64,000 nt of DNA from Kaistia sp. 32K. GTDB taxonomy: Bacteria; Pseudomonadota; Alphaproteobacteria; Rhizobiales; Kaistiaceae. Positions 52,041 to 60,734 of the stretch are shown piece by piece. A program made the position numbers and the translations under genes. The number at the start of each line of letters is the position of its first letter. Positions within the stretch are counted from its first letter, which is position 1. Location: positions 2,046,001 to 2,110,000 of the forward strand of contig NZ_AP024269.1 in the NCBI RefSeq assembly GCF_016629525.1, read 5' to 3'. Below the pieces are notes generated by a model. The model made no database searches. It was not told the origin of the DNA and worked only from the letters and a program-made list of their open reading frames with translations.

Positions 52041-52241
52041 AGCCGAGCGAACCGCCAACGCCCCCGACGGAGGCGCTGCTTGCGCGAGGCGCCGAGGCCG
52101 CCCTATAGAGCGTGCGAGCCGGGCGGGCGGATGCGTTCTGCCCGCTTCGGTCATGTTTCCGCGACGGGTTTTCCGGTAACCTGCCGTTACCCGCCCGTTA
52201 CCCAGGATGCCGCCCACGATGATGTTCCTGTCCGCGCCGCC

Positions 52242-53273
52242 GTGCCTTCGGCCCCGATCTTGATCGAAGCCCTCGATGTCGCCGCGTCGTCGCTCGCCGA
52301 AATGGGCTGGAGCGACTTCTTCGCCGAACAGGTCGAAGCCGACGAGGCGGACCTCGTGCCGATGCGGATCGCGACCGTGCACCGGGCGCGGATGGGCGCC
52401 ATCGCCGCCGACGGTCCGGTCCGGCTGGTCCTTCCGGTCCACACCAACACGGGCGACTACGCGGTCGGCGATTGGGTGCTGGTCGAGCCGGGGACGGATC
52501 TGCTCCGCCGCCGGCTGGAGCGGCGGACGCTGCTGTCGCGCCGGGTCGAGGGCGGGACGCAGCCGCAGCTGACCGCCGCCAATGTCGACACGCTGTTCAT
52601 CGTCACCTCCTGCAACGCCGATTTCAACGTCGCCCGGCTCGAGCGCTATCTGGCGCTCGCCAACCAGGCCGGCACCCATCCGGTGATCCTGCTCACCAAG
52701 GCCGACACGGTCGAGGACGCCGGGACCTACGCGGCCCAGGTGGCGACGCTGCAGCGCGGGCTCGAATGCGTCACGCTGGACGGACGCCGCGGCGAGGCAG
52801 CGGCGGCGCTCGCCCCTTGGTGTGGAGCCGGGCGGACGGTGGCGCTGATCGGCTCCTCCGGCGTCGGCAAGTCGACGCTGCTGAATACGCTGGCCGGCCC
52901 CGATCAGGACGCGCCGCAGCAGACCGGCGGCATCCGCGAGAGCGATGCCAAGGGCCGCCACACCACGACCTCGCGCTCGCTGCACCGGATTGCCGGCGGC
53001 GGCTGGGTGATCGATACGCCCGGCATGCGGACGCTGCATGTGAGCGACGCGGCCGAGGGCATCGACCAGCTCTTCGCCGAGATCACCGAACTGGCGCCGA
53101 ACTGCCGCTTTCGCGATTGCACGCATGAGCACGAGCCGGGCTGCGCCGTGCAGGCGGCGGTCAAGGCGGGGCAGCTCGATCCCGACCGCCTCGACCGCTG
53201 GCGCAAGCTGCAGGACGAGAACCGCGCCAAGACGCCGGTGCTGAAGGGCCCCAAGGGCAACAAGCGCCGCTGA
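52242..53273 (+). CDS. rsgA: Ribosome biogenesis GTPase RsgA
   Basis: About 343 aa circularly permuted GTPase that helps mature the 30S ribosomal subunit. An N-terminal OB-like domain (PVHTNTGDYAVGDWV) is followed by G4 LLTKAD, then G1 GSSGVGKST, G2 region GRHTTTSRS and G3 DTPGMR, the order that defines the permuted family. The zinc site is CRFRDCTHEHEPGC. The start is uncertain: GTG 52242 was chosen to match family length, but TTG 52260 and ATG 52131 are possible and none has a good ribosome site. The last 84 bases are repeated, imperfectly, at 53770-53853. Confidence 0.9.
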   Translation: MPSAPILIEALDVAASSLAEMGWSDFFAEQVEADEADLVPMRIATVHRARMGAIAADGPVRLVLPVHTNTGDYAVGDWVLVEPGTDLLRRRLERRTLLSRRVEGGTQPQLTAANVDTLFIVTSCNADFNVARLERYLALANQAGTHPVILLTKADTVEDAGTYAAQVATLQRGLECVTLDGRRGEAAAALAPWCGAGRTVALIGSSGVGKSTLLNTLAGPDQDAPQQTGGIRESDAKGRHTTTSRSLHRIAGGGWVIDTPGMRTLHVSDAAEGIDQLFAEITELAPNCRFRDCTHEHEPGCAVQAAVKAGQLDPDRLDRWRKLQDENRAKTPVLKGPKGNKRR

Positions 53274-53291
53274 CGGAGCGAGCGCGACGCG

Positions 53292-53627
53292 TCAGTGAAA
53301 CGCGCGCACTTCGACGGGGGCCCGGCAGGCGATCGCGGCCTTGCGACCCCAGACAAGCGCCTCGTCCAGGTTCGCGGCCTCCAACACCCAGAAGCCGCCG
53401 ACATGTTCCTTGACTTCCGTGTAGGGCCCGTCGGTAACGACGATCTCGCCATTGGCCCGAAGCGACTTCGCACTCGCCACCGGCTTCAGGCCGCCAACGA
53501 AGATCGTGGCGCCCGCCGCCTGCATCTCGGCGTTGAGCGCATCGATATCGCGGTCCATGGCCGCGTCTTCGGCGACGAACGGGTCGTAGTCGTCGGGATG
53601 GTGAATAGCGACCAGATACTGCGTCAT
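53292..53627 (-). CDS. YCII/DGPF-domain protein
   Basis: 111 aa protein of the YCII-related superfamily. The DGPF motif appears as VTDGPYTEVKEHVGGFWVLEA (as two parts: VTDGPYTEVKEHVGG and FWVLEA), with the N-terminal strand MTQYLVAIHHPDD. Many members occur beside ECF sigma factors; none is here. A catalytic His-Asp pair has been proposed for the fold, but function is unknown. GGAGG 5 bases before ATG 53627 rules out the longer frame. It is the only gene between the two copies of the rsgA 3' end. Confidence 0.82.
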   Translation of the reverse strand: MTQYLVAIHHPDDYDPFVAEDAAMDRDIDALNAEMQAAGATIFVGGLKPVASAKSLRANGEIVVTDGPYTEVKEHVGGFWVLEAANLDEALVWGRKAAIACRAPVEVRAFH

Positions 53628-53769
53628 GGTTCCTCCGGAGCGAACTTGCTGGGCCTCGGCTACTTGGCCTCTCCTTCCCATGACGAATGAGCGGATCGGA
53701 ATTCAACAGACGCCCGGGAGAATATTCGATGCGCGTTCCTGGGCACTTAGCCAAACCTCGATCACGACG

Positions 53770-53853
53770 CTCGATCGCTGGCCCAAGCTCCAGGACGAGA
53801 ACCGCGCCAAGACGCCGGTGCTGAAGGCGCCGAAGGGCATCAAGCGCCGCTGA
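53770..53853 (+). pseudogene. Duplicated 3' end of rsgA (remnant)
   Basis: These 84 bases match the last 84 bases of rsgA (53190-53273) with 7 mismatches by my count, in the same orientation and including the stop codon. Translated they read LDRWPKLQDENRAKTPVLKAP...KRR against LDRWRKLQDENRAKTPVLKGP...KRR. Nothing upstream in frame resembles the rest of RsgA, so this is a fragment. It abuts the ATPase/TOPRIM gene. A displaced gene end left by integration, or a partial duplication, would explain it. Confidence 0.85.
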
Positions 53854-53866
53854 GGGCCTCCCTGCC

Positions 53867-55483
53867 CTAGTGAGCCGTTATAGTGGGCAGAATCTTGCTC
53901 AGCGCGGACTTCAGCTTGTCCAACTTGGGGTCGCGCATTGTGCGGATAACCCAACTTTCGAACGCTACTTTAGAGTTACCCTTAAGGTGCTTCGCCGCCA
54001 GCGCGAGAAGGGCCTTGTTGTCGAAGTTGGCCAGCAGAGTCGGCAGGTCTCGCCTTTCGATGGCATCATCGATCCGGTCTCGTGCCTCTTTGGCAACTGT
54101 TGCGACGTCCAGAGCTGCGGTCCGTTCAGCATAAATTGCCGCAAGATCTCCGGGTGATTTCACATCCTTGAAGTCAATCTTCTTCAATGTGCGATCGATC
54201 CGTCTGCGGCAGTAGCGCAGCACAACTTCATCGATTGAGCCGGGCCTAGAAACCTCAATGAGTACTTCGTCCACAAGCGCTCCCAGTTTGGCCTCCAGTT
54301 CGGCGGATTGAAATTTCTCCTCTTCCAAGATGGCCGTAGCGACTTCCGGATGCAGGAGTAGGTTCTCTATCTCCGAGACGGGGAGTGTGCCGACCCCGAA
54401 TTTGGCAAGTAGTTTCTTATCCTCGTCACTGTAATCATCCGCGTCAACAAGGCCTGCACAGGTTACGCGAGTGAGGCTCGTGTTCCGCCGCATCGTCGCT
54501 ACAGCGTGGATGACATTCTCGCAGGCTCCTCGCGGCAGTATTGTCCATTCAGGATAGCAGGCTCGGTAGATTGCGAGATCGAGACTGGTGCCGGTGCCTT
54601 CCACGAACAGGATCGGCTTGCGGCTACCGAGGATCAGCGTCGCCACCTCCTCGCTGAAGCCGGTGCCTTCAGGCACCTGCTCAATCTCCCATTGGCCCGG
54701 CGCTTGATAGTTGCGGATGACAAACTTCTGGCTTGGCCGCGAGGCTGCAAACTCTAGGTCGTGTGTGATCACCAGAAAGGCGCAATCAGGTCGTGCTGCC
54801 TCTGCCTCGTCCCAAAGCCTACTCAGAATTGCGCGGTGGATATGAAGTTCCGGTTCATCGAAGATCAAGACTGAATTGGGTTCGGCAGCCAGCACTTGGC
54901 CAAGCATGTAAAAGACGGCTCGTTCCCCATCGCTCATGTCGGCCGCGCTGTAAGATGGCTGTCCAGCAGCCGCAATCTTGATGTCATCTCCCCTGATCTG
55001 AAGGGTGCGATGGGGCAGAATTCTGTCCCAGATGGCCGTCAGCTTCTGAAACCGCGTCGATACCGGTTTGTCGAGCGTGCCAGCGTGAGCGGCATTGTGG
55101 GTCTGTAACGCGATGTTTGATTGCTCTGCGAAAAGTACCTGCACAAGAAAATCGAAATCATTGAGAAGACTGGTCTCGGCCTTGCTGCCCCACCTGTTGT
55201 TTATTCGGAAATCTAGCTCTTGTCCGCTTCCAGCATTTTGGTAACCAAAGCGCAATCCAGTTAGCGCTCGTTGCTCGCTGATTTTAGCAACGTCCGGGTT
55301 CAAGCTGAGAGAGCGGTGAGCCGAGATGCGATGGGCTTTCTCGCCCCACTGGTTTTCAGCTTGTGTTGCTAGGCGAGTTTTACCGCTGCCGTTGGCTCCG
55401 ACGAAGAATGTGGAAGAGCCCGGCATGAGCTCGATCTCAACGGGCTCTTGCGACAGATTCGGTACGTTGAAGGTGAAGGGCAT
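53867..55483 (-). CDS. AAA ATPase-TOPRIM (DUF4435) fusion, PARIS/OLD-like defence candidate
   Basis: 538 aa single-chain protein. The N-terminal ABC-type AAA domain has Walker A GANGSGKT (29-36), a signature-like SDGERAVFYMLG (184-195), Walker B VLIFDEPELHIH (205-216) and the switch histidine in VITHD. The C-terminal part matches DUF4435/TOPRIM: ILFVEGTGTSLD (E295), CAGLVDADD (D347, D349) and LPVSEIENLLLHPE. In PARIS anti-phage systems AriA (ATPase) and AriB (DUF4435 nuclease) are separate or fused; OLD nucleases have a similar plan. The gene is clearly lower in GC than its neighbours and lies beside a duplicated rsgA end, both signs of transfer. Cytoplasmic effector role is inferred. Confidence 0.8.
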   Translation of the reverse strand: MPFTFNVPNLSQEPVEIELMPGSSTFFVGANGSGKTRLATQAENQWGEKAHRISAHRSLSLNPDVAKISEQRALTGLRFGYQNAGSGQELDFRINNRWGSKAETSLLNDFDFLVQVLFAEQSNIALQTHNAAHAGTLDKPVSTRFQKLTAIWDRILPHRTLQIRGDDIKIAAAGQPSYSAADMSDGERAVFYMLGQVLAAEPNSVLIFDEPELHIHRAILSRLWDEAEAARPDCAFLVITHDLEFAASRPSQKFVIRNYQAPGQWEIEQVPEGTGFSEEVATLILGSRKPILFVEGTGTSLDLAIYRACYPEWTILPRGACENVIHAVATMRRNTSLTRVTCAGLVDADDYSDEDKKLLAKFGVGTLPVSEIENLLLHPEVATAILEEEKFQSAELEAKLGALVDEVLIEVSRPGSIDEVVLRYCRRRIDRTLKKIDFKDVKSPGDLAAIYAERTAALDVATVAKEARDRIDDAIERRDLPTLLANFDNKALLALAAKHLKGNSKVAFESWVIRTMRDPKLDKLKSALSKILPTITAH

Positions 55484-55810
55484 CAGTGACCACCGTGGTT
55501 GGGTCCCTGATGTCTAAAGAGATTCTCGATGCACGCCTAGGTAAGTCATTCTGGCCGAGGTGCTGCGACAGTTGAGCAACGGCAGATTCCGCCGGGTAGC
55601 CTATCGAAATCGGAGGTGACCTCGCTTGCATCCAACGATCGGAAGCGAAAATCCCGTCGCTGGGGCTCGCATGGCGATACTGTTCATCGTGACGGCGGTT
55701 TTCGCAGCCAACCCTTGTACGGACCAATTCACAAGTTCGATCCTCTCCAAGCACGCCGTCACATTTGGCAAACGCCAGTCGGAGAGAATATCCTTAGGTC
55801 TCGCCAGAAT
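55484..55810. other. Low-GC gap upstream of the ATPase-TOPRIM gene
   Basis: About 330 bases without a convincing gene. Base composition is nearer to that of the ATPase-TOPRIM gene than to the chromosome around it, so it is probably part of the same acquired segment and carries that gene's promoter. I found no third copy of the rsgA end, no tRNA and no insertion-sequence terminal repeat here. Confidence 0.55.
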
Positions 55811-56290
55811 TCACCCTCTGCGCGCCGCCTCGATTGCGGCGACGTCGATCTTGTTCATGTCCATCATGGCGGTGAAGGCGCGCTTGGCTTCCTCGCCGCC
55901 GGCGGCCATCGCCTCAGTCAGCACACGCGGGGTGATTTGCCAGGAGATGCCCCATTTGTCCTTGCACCAGCCGCAGGCGCTTTCCTGGCCGCCATTGCCG
56001 ACGATGGCGTTCCAGTAGCGGTCGGTCTCCGCCTGGTCGTCGGTGGCGATCTGGAACGAGAAGGCCTCGCTCTGCTTGAAGGCGGGGCCGCCATTCAGGC
56101 CGATGCAGGGAATGCCGGCGACGGTGAACTCGACGACCAGGACGTCGCCCGCCTTGCCGGACGGGAAGTCGGTGGGGGCGCGCTGGATGGCGCCGACCGA
56201 GCTGTCGGGAAACGTCTCGGCATAGAAGCGGGCCGCCGCCTCGGCGTCCTTGTCGTACCAGACGCAGATCGTGTTTTTGGCAATCGCCAT
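55811..56290 (-). CDS. VOC family protein (PhnB/3-demethylubiquinone methyltransferase-like fold)
   Basis: 159 aa single-domain VOC protein of the PF06983 group. KNTICVWYDKDAEAAARFYAETFPDS is the opening strand-helix (shown as KNTICVWYDKDAEAAARF then YAETFPDS), FTVAGIPCIGLNGGPAFK the middle strand, and CGWCKDKWGISWQITP the conserved closing segment. Despite the name in some databases these are not methyltransferases; function is unknown. The ATG at 56290 follows AAAGGA. Confidence 0.84.
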   Translation of the reverse strand: MAIAKNTICVWYDKDAEAAARFYAETFPDSSVGAIQRAPTDFPSGKAGDVLVVEFTVAGIPCIGLNGGPAFKQSEAFSFQIATDDQAETDRYWNAIVGNGGQESACGWCKDKWGISWQITPRVLTEAMAAGGEEAKRAFTAMMDMNKIDVAAIEAARRG

Positions 56291-56490
56291 CGCGTGTCCT
56301 TTCGCTTTTTGAGCCGAACTGCGAAATGTCTTCCCGTCCGCGGGCAGGATGCTTCACGAATTCTAAGAATGCGGCTCGGCGAGCGCGGTTCCGCCGGCGA
56401 CGCCGGATAGGTCGTGTCGGGGCGCCTTTGCCCCGTGGGTCGCGGGCGGTCCGCCCATTGTCGGCAGGCGGTCGAAACGTCGCTGGCGGC

Positions 56491-56718
56491 TCAGCGACCG
56501 CAGCAGGCCTCGCCGCCGCCCTGGCGCTCGAGCTGGATTGGCGGGCACGGCACAGAGCCGTAGGAGCAGAAGACGCAGCAATCTCCCGCTTTCGGGCGCA
56601 GCAGGGTGTGGCAGGCCTCGCATTCGTAGAAGAACTGGCAGGCGTCGGTCGGCATTTCCTCGACCTTGCCGTGACCGCAATGCGGGCATGTGATCGTGGA
56701 GCGAAGCTCAGGCTGCAA
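56491..56718 (-). CDS. GDCCVxC-domain protein, cysteine form
   Basis: 75 aa protein with nine cysteines: CPHC at 11-14, C27, C33-x2-C36, then AGDCCVFCSYGSVPCPPIQ (C47, C48, C51, C58) and two at the end. The GDCCVxC motif defines a small family that includes selenoproteins; here every such codon is a normal cysteine codon. It looks like a zinc-binding or redox protein; function unknown. It starts at a TTG (56718) with GGGGA 7 bases upstream. Confidence 0.78.
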   Translation of the reverse strand: MQPELRSTITCPHCGHGKVEEMPTDACQFFYECEACHTLLRPKAGDCCVFCSYGSVPCPPIQLERQGGGEACCGR

Positions 56719-57014
56719 GAATTTCCCCGTCCGTTTGGTTTGTCGCGCGCATCTTCCCTAGCTGGCCAGGATTCTCCGGCCGAGCGGGAAGCATGTCGTC
56801 CAACATGCCATCCTGTTTCCGAATAGTCTGCCCCTCGGCCGATCCGAGTGTAACAAAATCGTGCTTTCCCTCGATTCTTCAAGAATTGAGGCGCATGCCG
56901 AGTTTGGGTATTGTGGCCGTCTTTATCGCGGTAACAAGCAACAAAGTGAATATAGTTCGTTCTCCATAGTTCTTATCATGATGAATAATCGGGCCTGTTT
57001 GCAGGAGATGCTCC
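56719..57014. other. Promoter region between GDCCVxC and arylsulfatase genes
   Basis: Nearly 300 bases, A+T-rich on the right. It holds a near-perfect 21-base palindrome, CTCGATTCTTCAAGAATTGAG (56870-56890, one G-T mismatch), about 125 bases before the sulfatase start. This could be a regulator site for the sulfatase. No gene seen. Confidence 0.5.
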
Positions 57015-59486
57015 ATGCATTCCACGCGACACATGCTTTCCAGTCGATTTTTGTCCCTTCTCATGCTGTCTTCCGGTCTCTCCATCGTCACGGCCGATGC
57101 GCAGACGATCACCGGAACGCCGGGATCGCCGAGCGCGACGCAGACGATCGACGGCAACACGATACCGCCGCCGCCTCTGCCCTTCGGCGGGGTGATCAAT
57201 CTCGACGCCACGAATTCGAAGCCGTTCTGGCCGCCGCGGGTGGTGCCGCCGGCCGGCGCGCCCAACATCCTGCTGATCATGACGGACGATGCCGGCTATG
57301 GCGTTTCCGGCACGTTTGGCGGCGTCATTCCGACGCCGGCGCTCGACCGCGTCGCCCAGGCGGGGCTGCGCTACACCCAGTTTCATTCGACCGCGCTCTG
57401 CTCGCCGACCCGGGCAGCCCTGATCACCGGCCGCAACCACCACTCGGCCGGCTTCGGCGTCATCACCGAGCAGTCGACCGGCTTCCCGGGCTATGATTCC
57501 GTCATCGGACCGGAGAACGCGACGATCGGCGAGATCCTGAAGGAGAACGGCTACAAGACCTCGTGGTTCGGCAAGGAACACAACACGCCGAGCTTCCAGT
57601 ACAGCCTCTCCGGTCCGTTCGACCAATGGCCGGTCGGCATGGGGTTCGAGTATTTCTATGGCTTCATGGGCGGCGAGACCAACCAGTGGACGCCCTATCT
57701 GTTCCAGAACACGACCCAGGTTTTCCCGTGGATCGGCCATCCCGGCTACAATCTGACGACCGATCTCGCCGACAACGCGATCGACTATCTGAGGCAGACC
57801 AGCGCCTCGGCGCCGGACCAGCCGTTCTTCCTCTATTTCGTTCCCGGCGGCACGCACGCGCCGCACCAGCCGACGCCCGAATGGATCGCCAAGTTCAAGG
57901 GCAAGTTCGACATGGGCTGGAACGCCATGCGCGACGAAATCTTCGCCAACCAGAAACGGCTCGGCGTCATTCCGGAGAACACGGCGCTGACGCCCTGGCC
58001 GGACAGCCTGCCGAAATGGGATACGCTTTCCGCCGACGAGAAGAAGATGTTCGCCCGCCAGGCCGAGGTCTACGCCGCCTATGTCGCCTATACGGACCAC
58101 GAGATCGGCCGGGTGATCCAGGAGGTCGAGGACCAGGGCAAGCTCGACAACACGCTGATCATCTATATCGAGGGCGACAACGGCACGAGCGCGGAGGGCT
58201 CGACGCTCGGCACGCCGTTCGACCTGGCGGCGATCCAGGGCATCGACGTTCCGGTCAAGGACCAGCTCAAGTTCTACGATGTCTGGGGCTCCGACCAGAC
58301 GACGCCGCACATGTCGGTCGCCTGGTCCTGGGCCTTCGACACGCCCTTCAAATGGACCAAGCAGATCGCCTCGCATTTCGGCGGTACCCGGCAGGGCATG
58401 GCGATGGCCTGGCCCGCCCGCATCCGCGACGCCGGCGGCATCCGCACCCAGTTCCACCACATGATCGACATCGTGCCGACGATCCTGGAGGCGACGGGCG
58501 TGCGCGCGCCGGTCACCGTCAACGGCATCGGCCAGCGCCCGATCGAGGGCGTCAGCATGAGCTATAGCTGGGACAAGTCGAGCAAGGACGTGCCGTCGGC
58601 CCGCACCACCCAGTATTTCGAGATGTTCGGCGACCGCGCGATCTATCACGACGGCTGGATTGCCTCGACGCCGCCGCCGCAGCCGCCCTGGCTGCTCGGG
58701 CTCGCCAAGATGCCGGATGTCATCAGCGGCTATAACTGGGAGCTCTACAACATCACGGACGACTATTCGCAGAACAATGACGTCGCCGCGAGCAACCCTC
58801 AGAAGCTGCAGGAACTGAAGGACCTGTTCCTGGTCGAGGCATCGAAATACAACGTTTTCCCGCTCGACAACTCGATCGTGCAGCGGCTTCTGGCGCCGCG
58901 TCCGAGCGCCACGGCCGGGCGGAACAGCTTCTCCTATGTCGGACGCGTTTCCGGCATTCCGCCCAGCGCCGCGCCGGATCTCTTGACCAAGTCCTACACG
59001 ATCACCGCCGAGGTCGAGATTCCGCCGGGCGGGGCGGAGGGCATGCTGGCGACGATGGGCGGCCGGTTCGGCGGCTATGGGCTGTATCTGGTCAAGGGCA
59101 AGCCGGTCTTCCTCTACAATCTGCTGGCGCTCCAGCGCTTCCGCTGGGCCGGCAACGACGCGCTGACGCCCGGCAAGCACACGGTCGTGTTCGATTTCAC
59201 CTATGACGGGCCGGGCGCGGGCAAGGGCGGCACGGGCGTGCTCAAGGTCGACGACCAGGAGGTTGCCCGGCAGACGGTTCCGCACACCACGCCGTTCCTG
59301 ATGACGATCGACGAGACCTTCGACGTCGGCGTCGACACCCGCAGCGGCGTCGAGGACAGCGACTACCAGCTGCCCTTCGCCTTCACCGGCAAGCTGGACA
59401 AGATCACCTTCAAGCTCGGTCCGACCCAGCTCGGCGCCGCCGAACAGGCGGCGGCGCGGACGAAGCTGGCGCGGGCGAGGGACTAG
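57015..59486 (+). CDS. Arylsulfatase, secreted
   Basis: 823 aa type I sulfatase that hydrolyses sulfate esters. A signal peptide (RFLSLLMLSSGLSIVTADAQ) leads into the alkaline-phosphatase-like domain. The cysteine to be oxidised to formylglycine is C129 in ALCSPTRAALITGR (C-S-P-T-R). Metal ligands are D91/D92 in IMTDDAGYG and the EGDNGTSAEG segment. The C-terminal 180 residues look like a beta-sandwich. Length fits the large AtsA-like group. No formylglycine-generating enzyme gene is in the window. AGGAG 8 bases before the ATG. Confidence 0.9.
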   Translation: MHSTRHMLSSRFLSLLMLSSGLSIVTADAQTITGTPGSPSATQTIDGNTIPPPPLPFGGVINLDATNSKPFWPPRVVPPAGAPNILLIMTDDAGYGVSGTFGGVIPTPALDRVAQAGLRYTQFHSTALCSPTRAALITGRNHHSAGFGVITEQSTGFPGYDSVIGPENATIGEILKENGYKTSWFGKEHNTPSFQYSLSGPFDQWPVGMGFEYFYGFMGGETNQWTPYLFQNTTQVFPWIGHPGYNLTTDLADNAIDYLRQTSASAPDQPFFLYFVPGGTHAPHQPTPEWIAKFKGKFDMGWNAMRDEIFANQKRLGVIPENTALTPWPDSLPKWDTLSADEKKMFARQAEVYAAYVAYTDHEIGRVIQEVEDQGKLDNTLIIYIEGDNGTSAEGSTLGTPFDLAAIQGIDVPVKDQLKFYDVWGSDQTTPHMSVAWSWAFDTPFKWTKQIASHFGGTRQGMAMAWPARIRDAGGIRTQFHHMIDIVPTILEATGVRAPVTVNGIGQRPIEGVSMSYSWDKSSKDVPSARTTQYFEMFGDRAIYHDGWIASTPPPQPPWLLGLAKMPDVISGYNWELYNITDDYSQNNDVAASNPQKLQELKDLFLVEASKYNVFPLDNSIVQRLLAPRPSATAGRNSFSYVGRVSGIPPSAAPDLLTKSYTITAEVEIPPGGAEGMLATMGGRFGGYGLYLVKGKPVFLYNLLALQRFRWAGNDALTPGKHTVVFDFTYDGPGAGKGGTGVLKVDDQEVARQTVPHTTPFLMTIDETFDVGVDTRSGVEDSDYQLPFAFTGKLDKITFKLGPTQLGAAEQAAARTKLARARD

Positions 59487-59514
59487 GCCCGGATCGATTG
59501 CTCTGAAGCCGTGA

Positions 59515-59548
59515 GGCCGCCGCCCAGACCGGGGCGGCGGCCTTCTTT
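59515..59548 (+). terminator. Rho-independent terminator after the arylsulfatase gene
   Basis: GGCCGCCGCCC (59515-59525) and GGGCGGCGGCC (59532-59542) form an 11-base stem with a 6-base loop, followed by TTCTTT. It lies between the convergent sulfatase and dienelactone-hydrolase genes. Confidence 0.78.
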
Positions 59549-60435
59549 CACGACAGGTATTTGTTGAACCAGTCGATCGTCCGTTTCCACGCGAGTTCGG
59601 CCGCCGCCTGGTCGTAGCGGGGCGTCGTGTCGTTGTGGAAGCCGTGGTTGACGCCCGGATAGATATAGGCCTCGTAGACCTTGTTGTTGGCCTTCAGCGC
59701 CGCCTCATAGGCGGGCCAGCCGGCGTCGATGTTCTTGTCGAGCTCGGCATAGTGGAGGAGCAGCGGCGCCTGGATCTTCGGCACGTCCGCCGCCTGCGGC
59801 TGGCGGCCGTAGAAGGGCACGGCGGCGGCGAGTTCCGGGAAGGCGACCGCGGCCGCGTTGGCGACGCCGCCGCCATAGCAGAAGCCGACAATGCCGACCT
59901 TGCCGGAGGTGGCGTCGCTCTTCATCAGGAATTCGACCGCGGCGAAGAAGTCGTTCATCAGCTTCTCGGGATCGACCTGCTTCTGCAGTTCGACGCCCTT
60001 CTCGTCATTGCCGGGATAGCCGCCCTTCGAGGTCAGCCCGTCCGGCGCGAGTGCGATGAAGCCGGCCTTGGCGACGCGGCGGGCGACGTCCTCGATATAG
60101 GGGTTTAGGCCCCGGTTCTCGTGCACGACGACGACGCCGGGCCGCTTGCCGGCGATCTTGGCCGGACGGACGTAATAGGCGCGGACCTCGCCATTGCCGT
60201 CGGGCGATGGGTAGGTGATGTATTCGGCGACGATGTCGGGATCGGTCTTGGAGACCTGGTCGGCGAGGGCGTAGTTGGGGCTCATCGAGGCGAGGATCCC
60301 GGCGGCGGTGACGCCGCCGACGGCGAATTTCGCGGCGCGGTCGAGGAATTCGCGCTTGGTGATGCGGCCATGCGCGTAGAAGTCGTAGAGCTCGAGCAGG
60401 TCGGGGTGGAAATCCTTAGCGGTCAGTCGGGTCAT
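59548..60435 (-). CDS. Dienelactone hydrolase family protein, exported
   Basis: 295 aa alpha/beta hydrolase. Near the N-terminus, [22 protein letters not shown] looks like a Tat-type signal (as in the YghX/DLH-like group), although the twin-arginine pair is absent and KREF stands in its place. The triad is C186 in [10 protein letters not shown]233 in YAELDKNID and H264 in [10 protein letters not shown]106 in VVVHENRGL is the residue that activates the cysteine in dienelactone hydrolases. Substrate unknown. Convergent with the sulfatase gene across a terminator. Confidence 0.87.
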   Translation of the reverse strand: MTRLTAKDFHPDLLELYDFYAHGRITKREFLDRAAKFAVGGVTAAGILASMSPNYALADQVSKTDPDIVAEYITYPSPDGNGEVRAYYVRPAKIAGKRPGVVVVHENRGLNPYIEDVARRVAKAGFIALAPDGLTSKGGYPGNDEKGVELQKQVDPEKLMNDFFAAVEFLMKSDATSGKVGIVGFCYGGGVANAAAVAFPELAAAVPFYGRQPQAADVPKIQAPLLLHYAELDKNIDAGWPAYEAALKANNKVYEAYIYPGVNHGFHNDTTPRYDQAAAELAWKRTIDWFNKYLS

Positions 60436-60734
60436 GACATGCCTCGTTGCATAAGGGGCTGGCGCCCCGTTGCAGGATGGGACGATTTAACAACGACCGG
60501 GCGCCGGAGGGCAGTCCTAATCGCCGAGTCCGACGCAAGATGGGCGGCGCAACAGGGCCGGCCTGCGGCGGGTTCGCGCAGCCGTATCGGAGGATCGTTC
60601 GAGGTTTTCCTTGGCGCTCGGCGCCGGCGGCTCTATTCCATCGGCTCGTCGTCGCCGCCTGCCGGCGGTGCGCAGAGGCCCTCCCGCCGAAAGAGGCGGG
60701 GAGGGGAACGAAACCAACTGCCGGAGGCGTCACC
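60436..60734. other. Gap upstream of the DUF454 gene
   Basis: About 300 bases between divergent genes, holding both promoters. A GC-rich imperfect hairpin (60679-60705, CCCTCCCGCC / GGCGGGGAGGG) lies in the probable leader of the DUF454 gene. The frame of that gene is open through this region, but the residues it would encode are not like the family. Nothing else recognised. Confidence 0.5.

Noticed and set aside
53274..55810. A complete mobile element with integrase around the defence candidate
   Set aside because: No integrase, transposase or terminal inverted repeat is visible; only the rsgA-end direct repeat supports past integration.
55616..56410. Plus-strand open frame of 264 codons beside the ATPase-TOPRIM gene, considered as a partner defence gene
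   Set aside because: Most of it is antisense to the VOC gene, and the unique part has no ribosome site or protein-like pattern.
56976..59285. A 769-codon minus-strand open frame opposite the arylsulfatase gene
   Set aside because: The product is Arg/Asp-rich with no domain pattern, while the opposite strand encodes a complete sulfatase with signal peptide.
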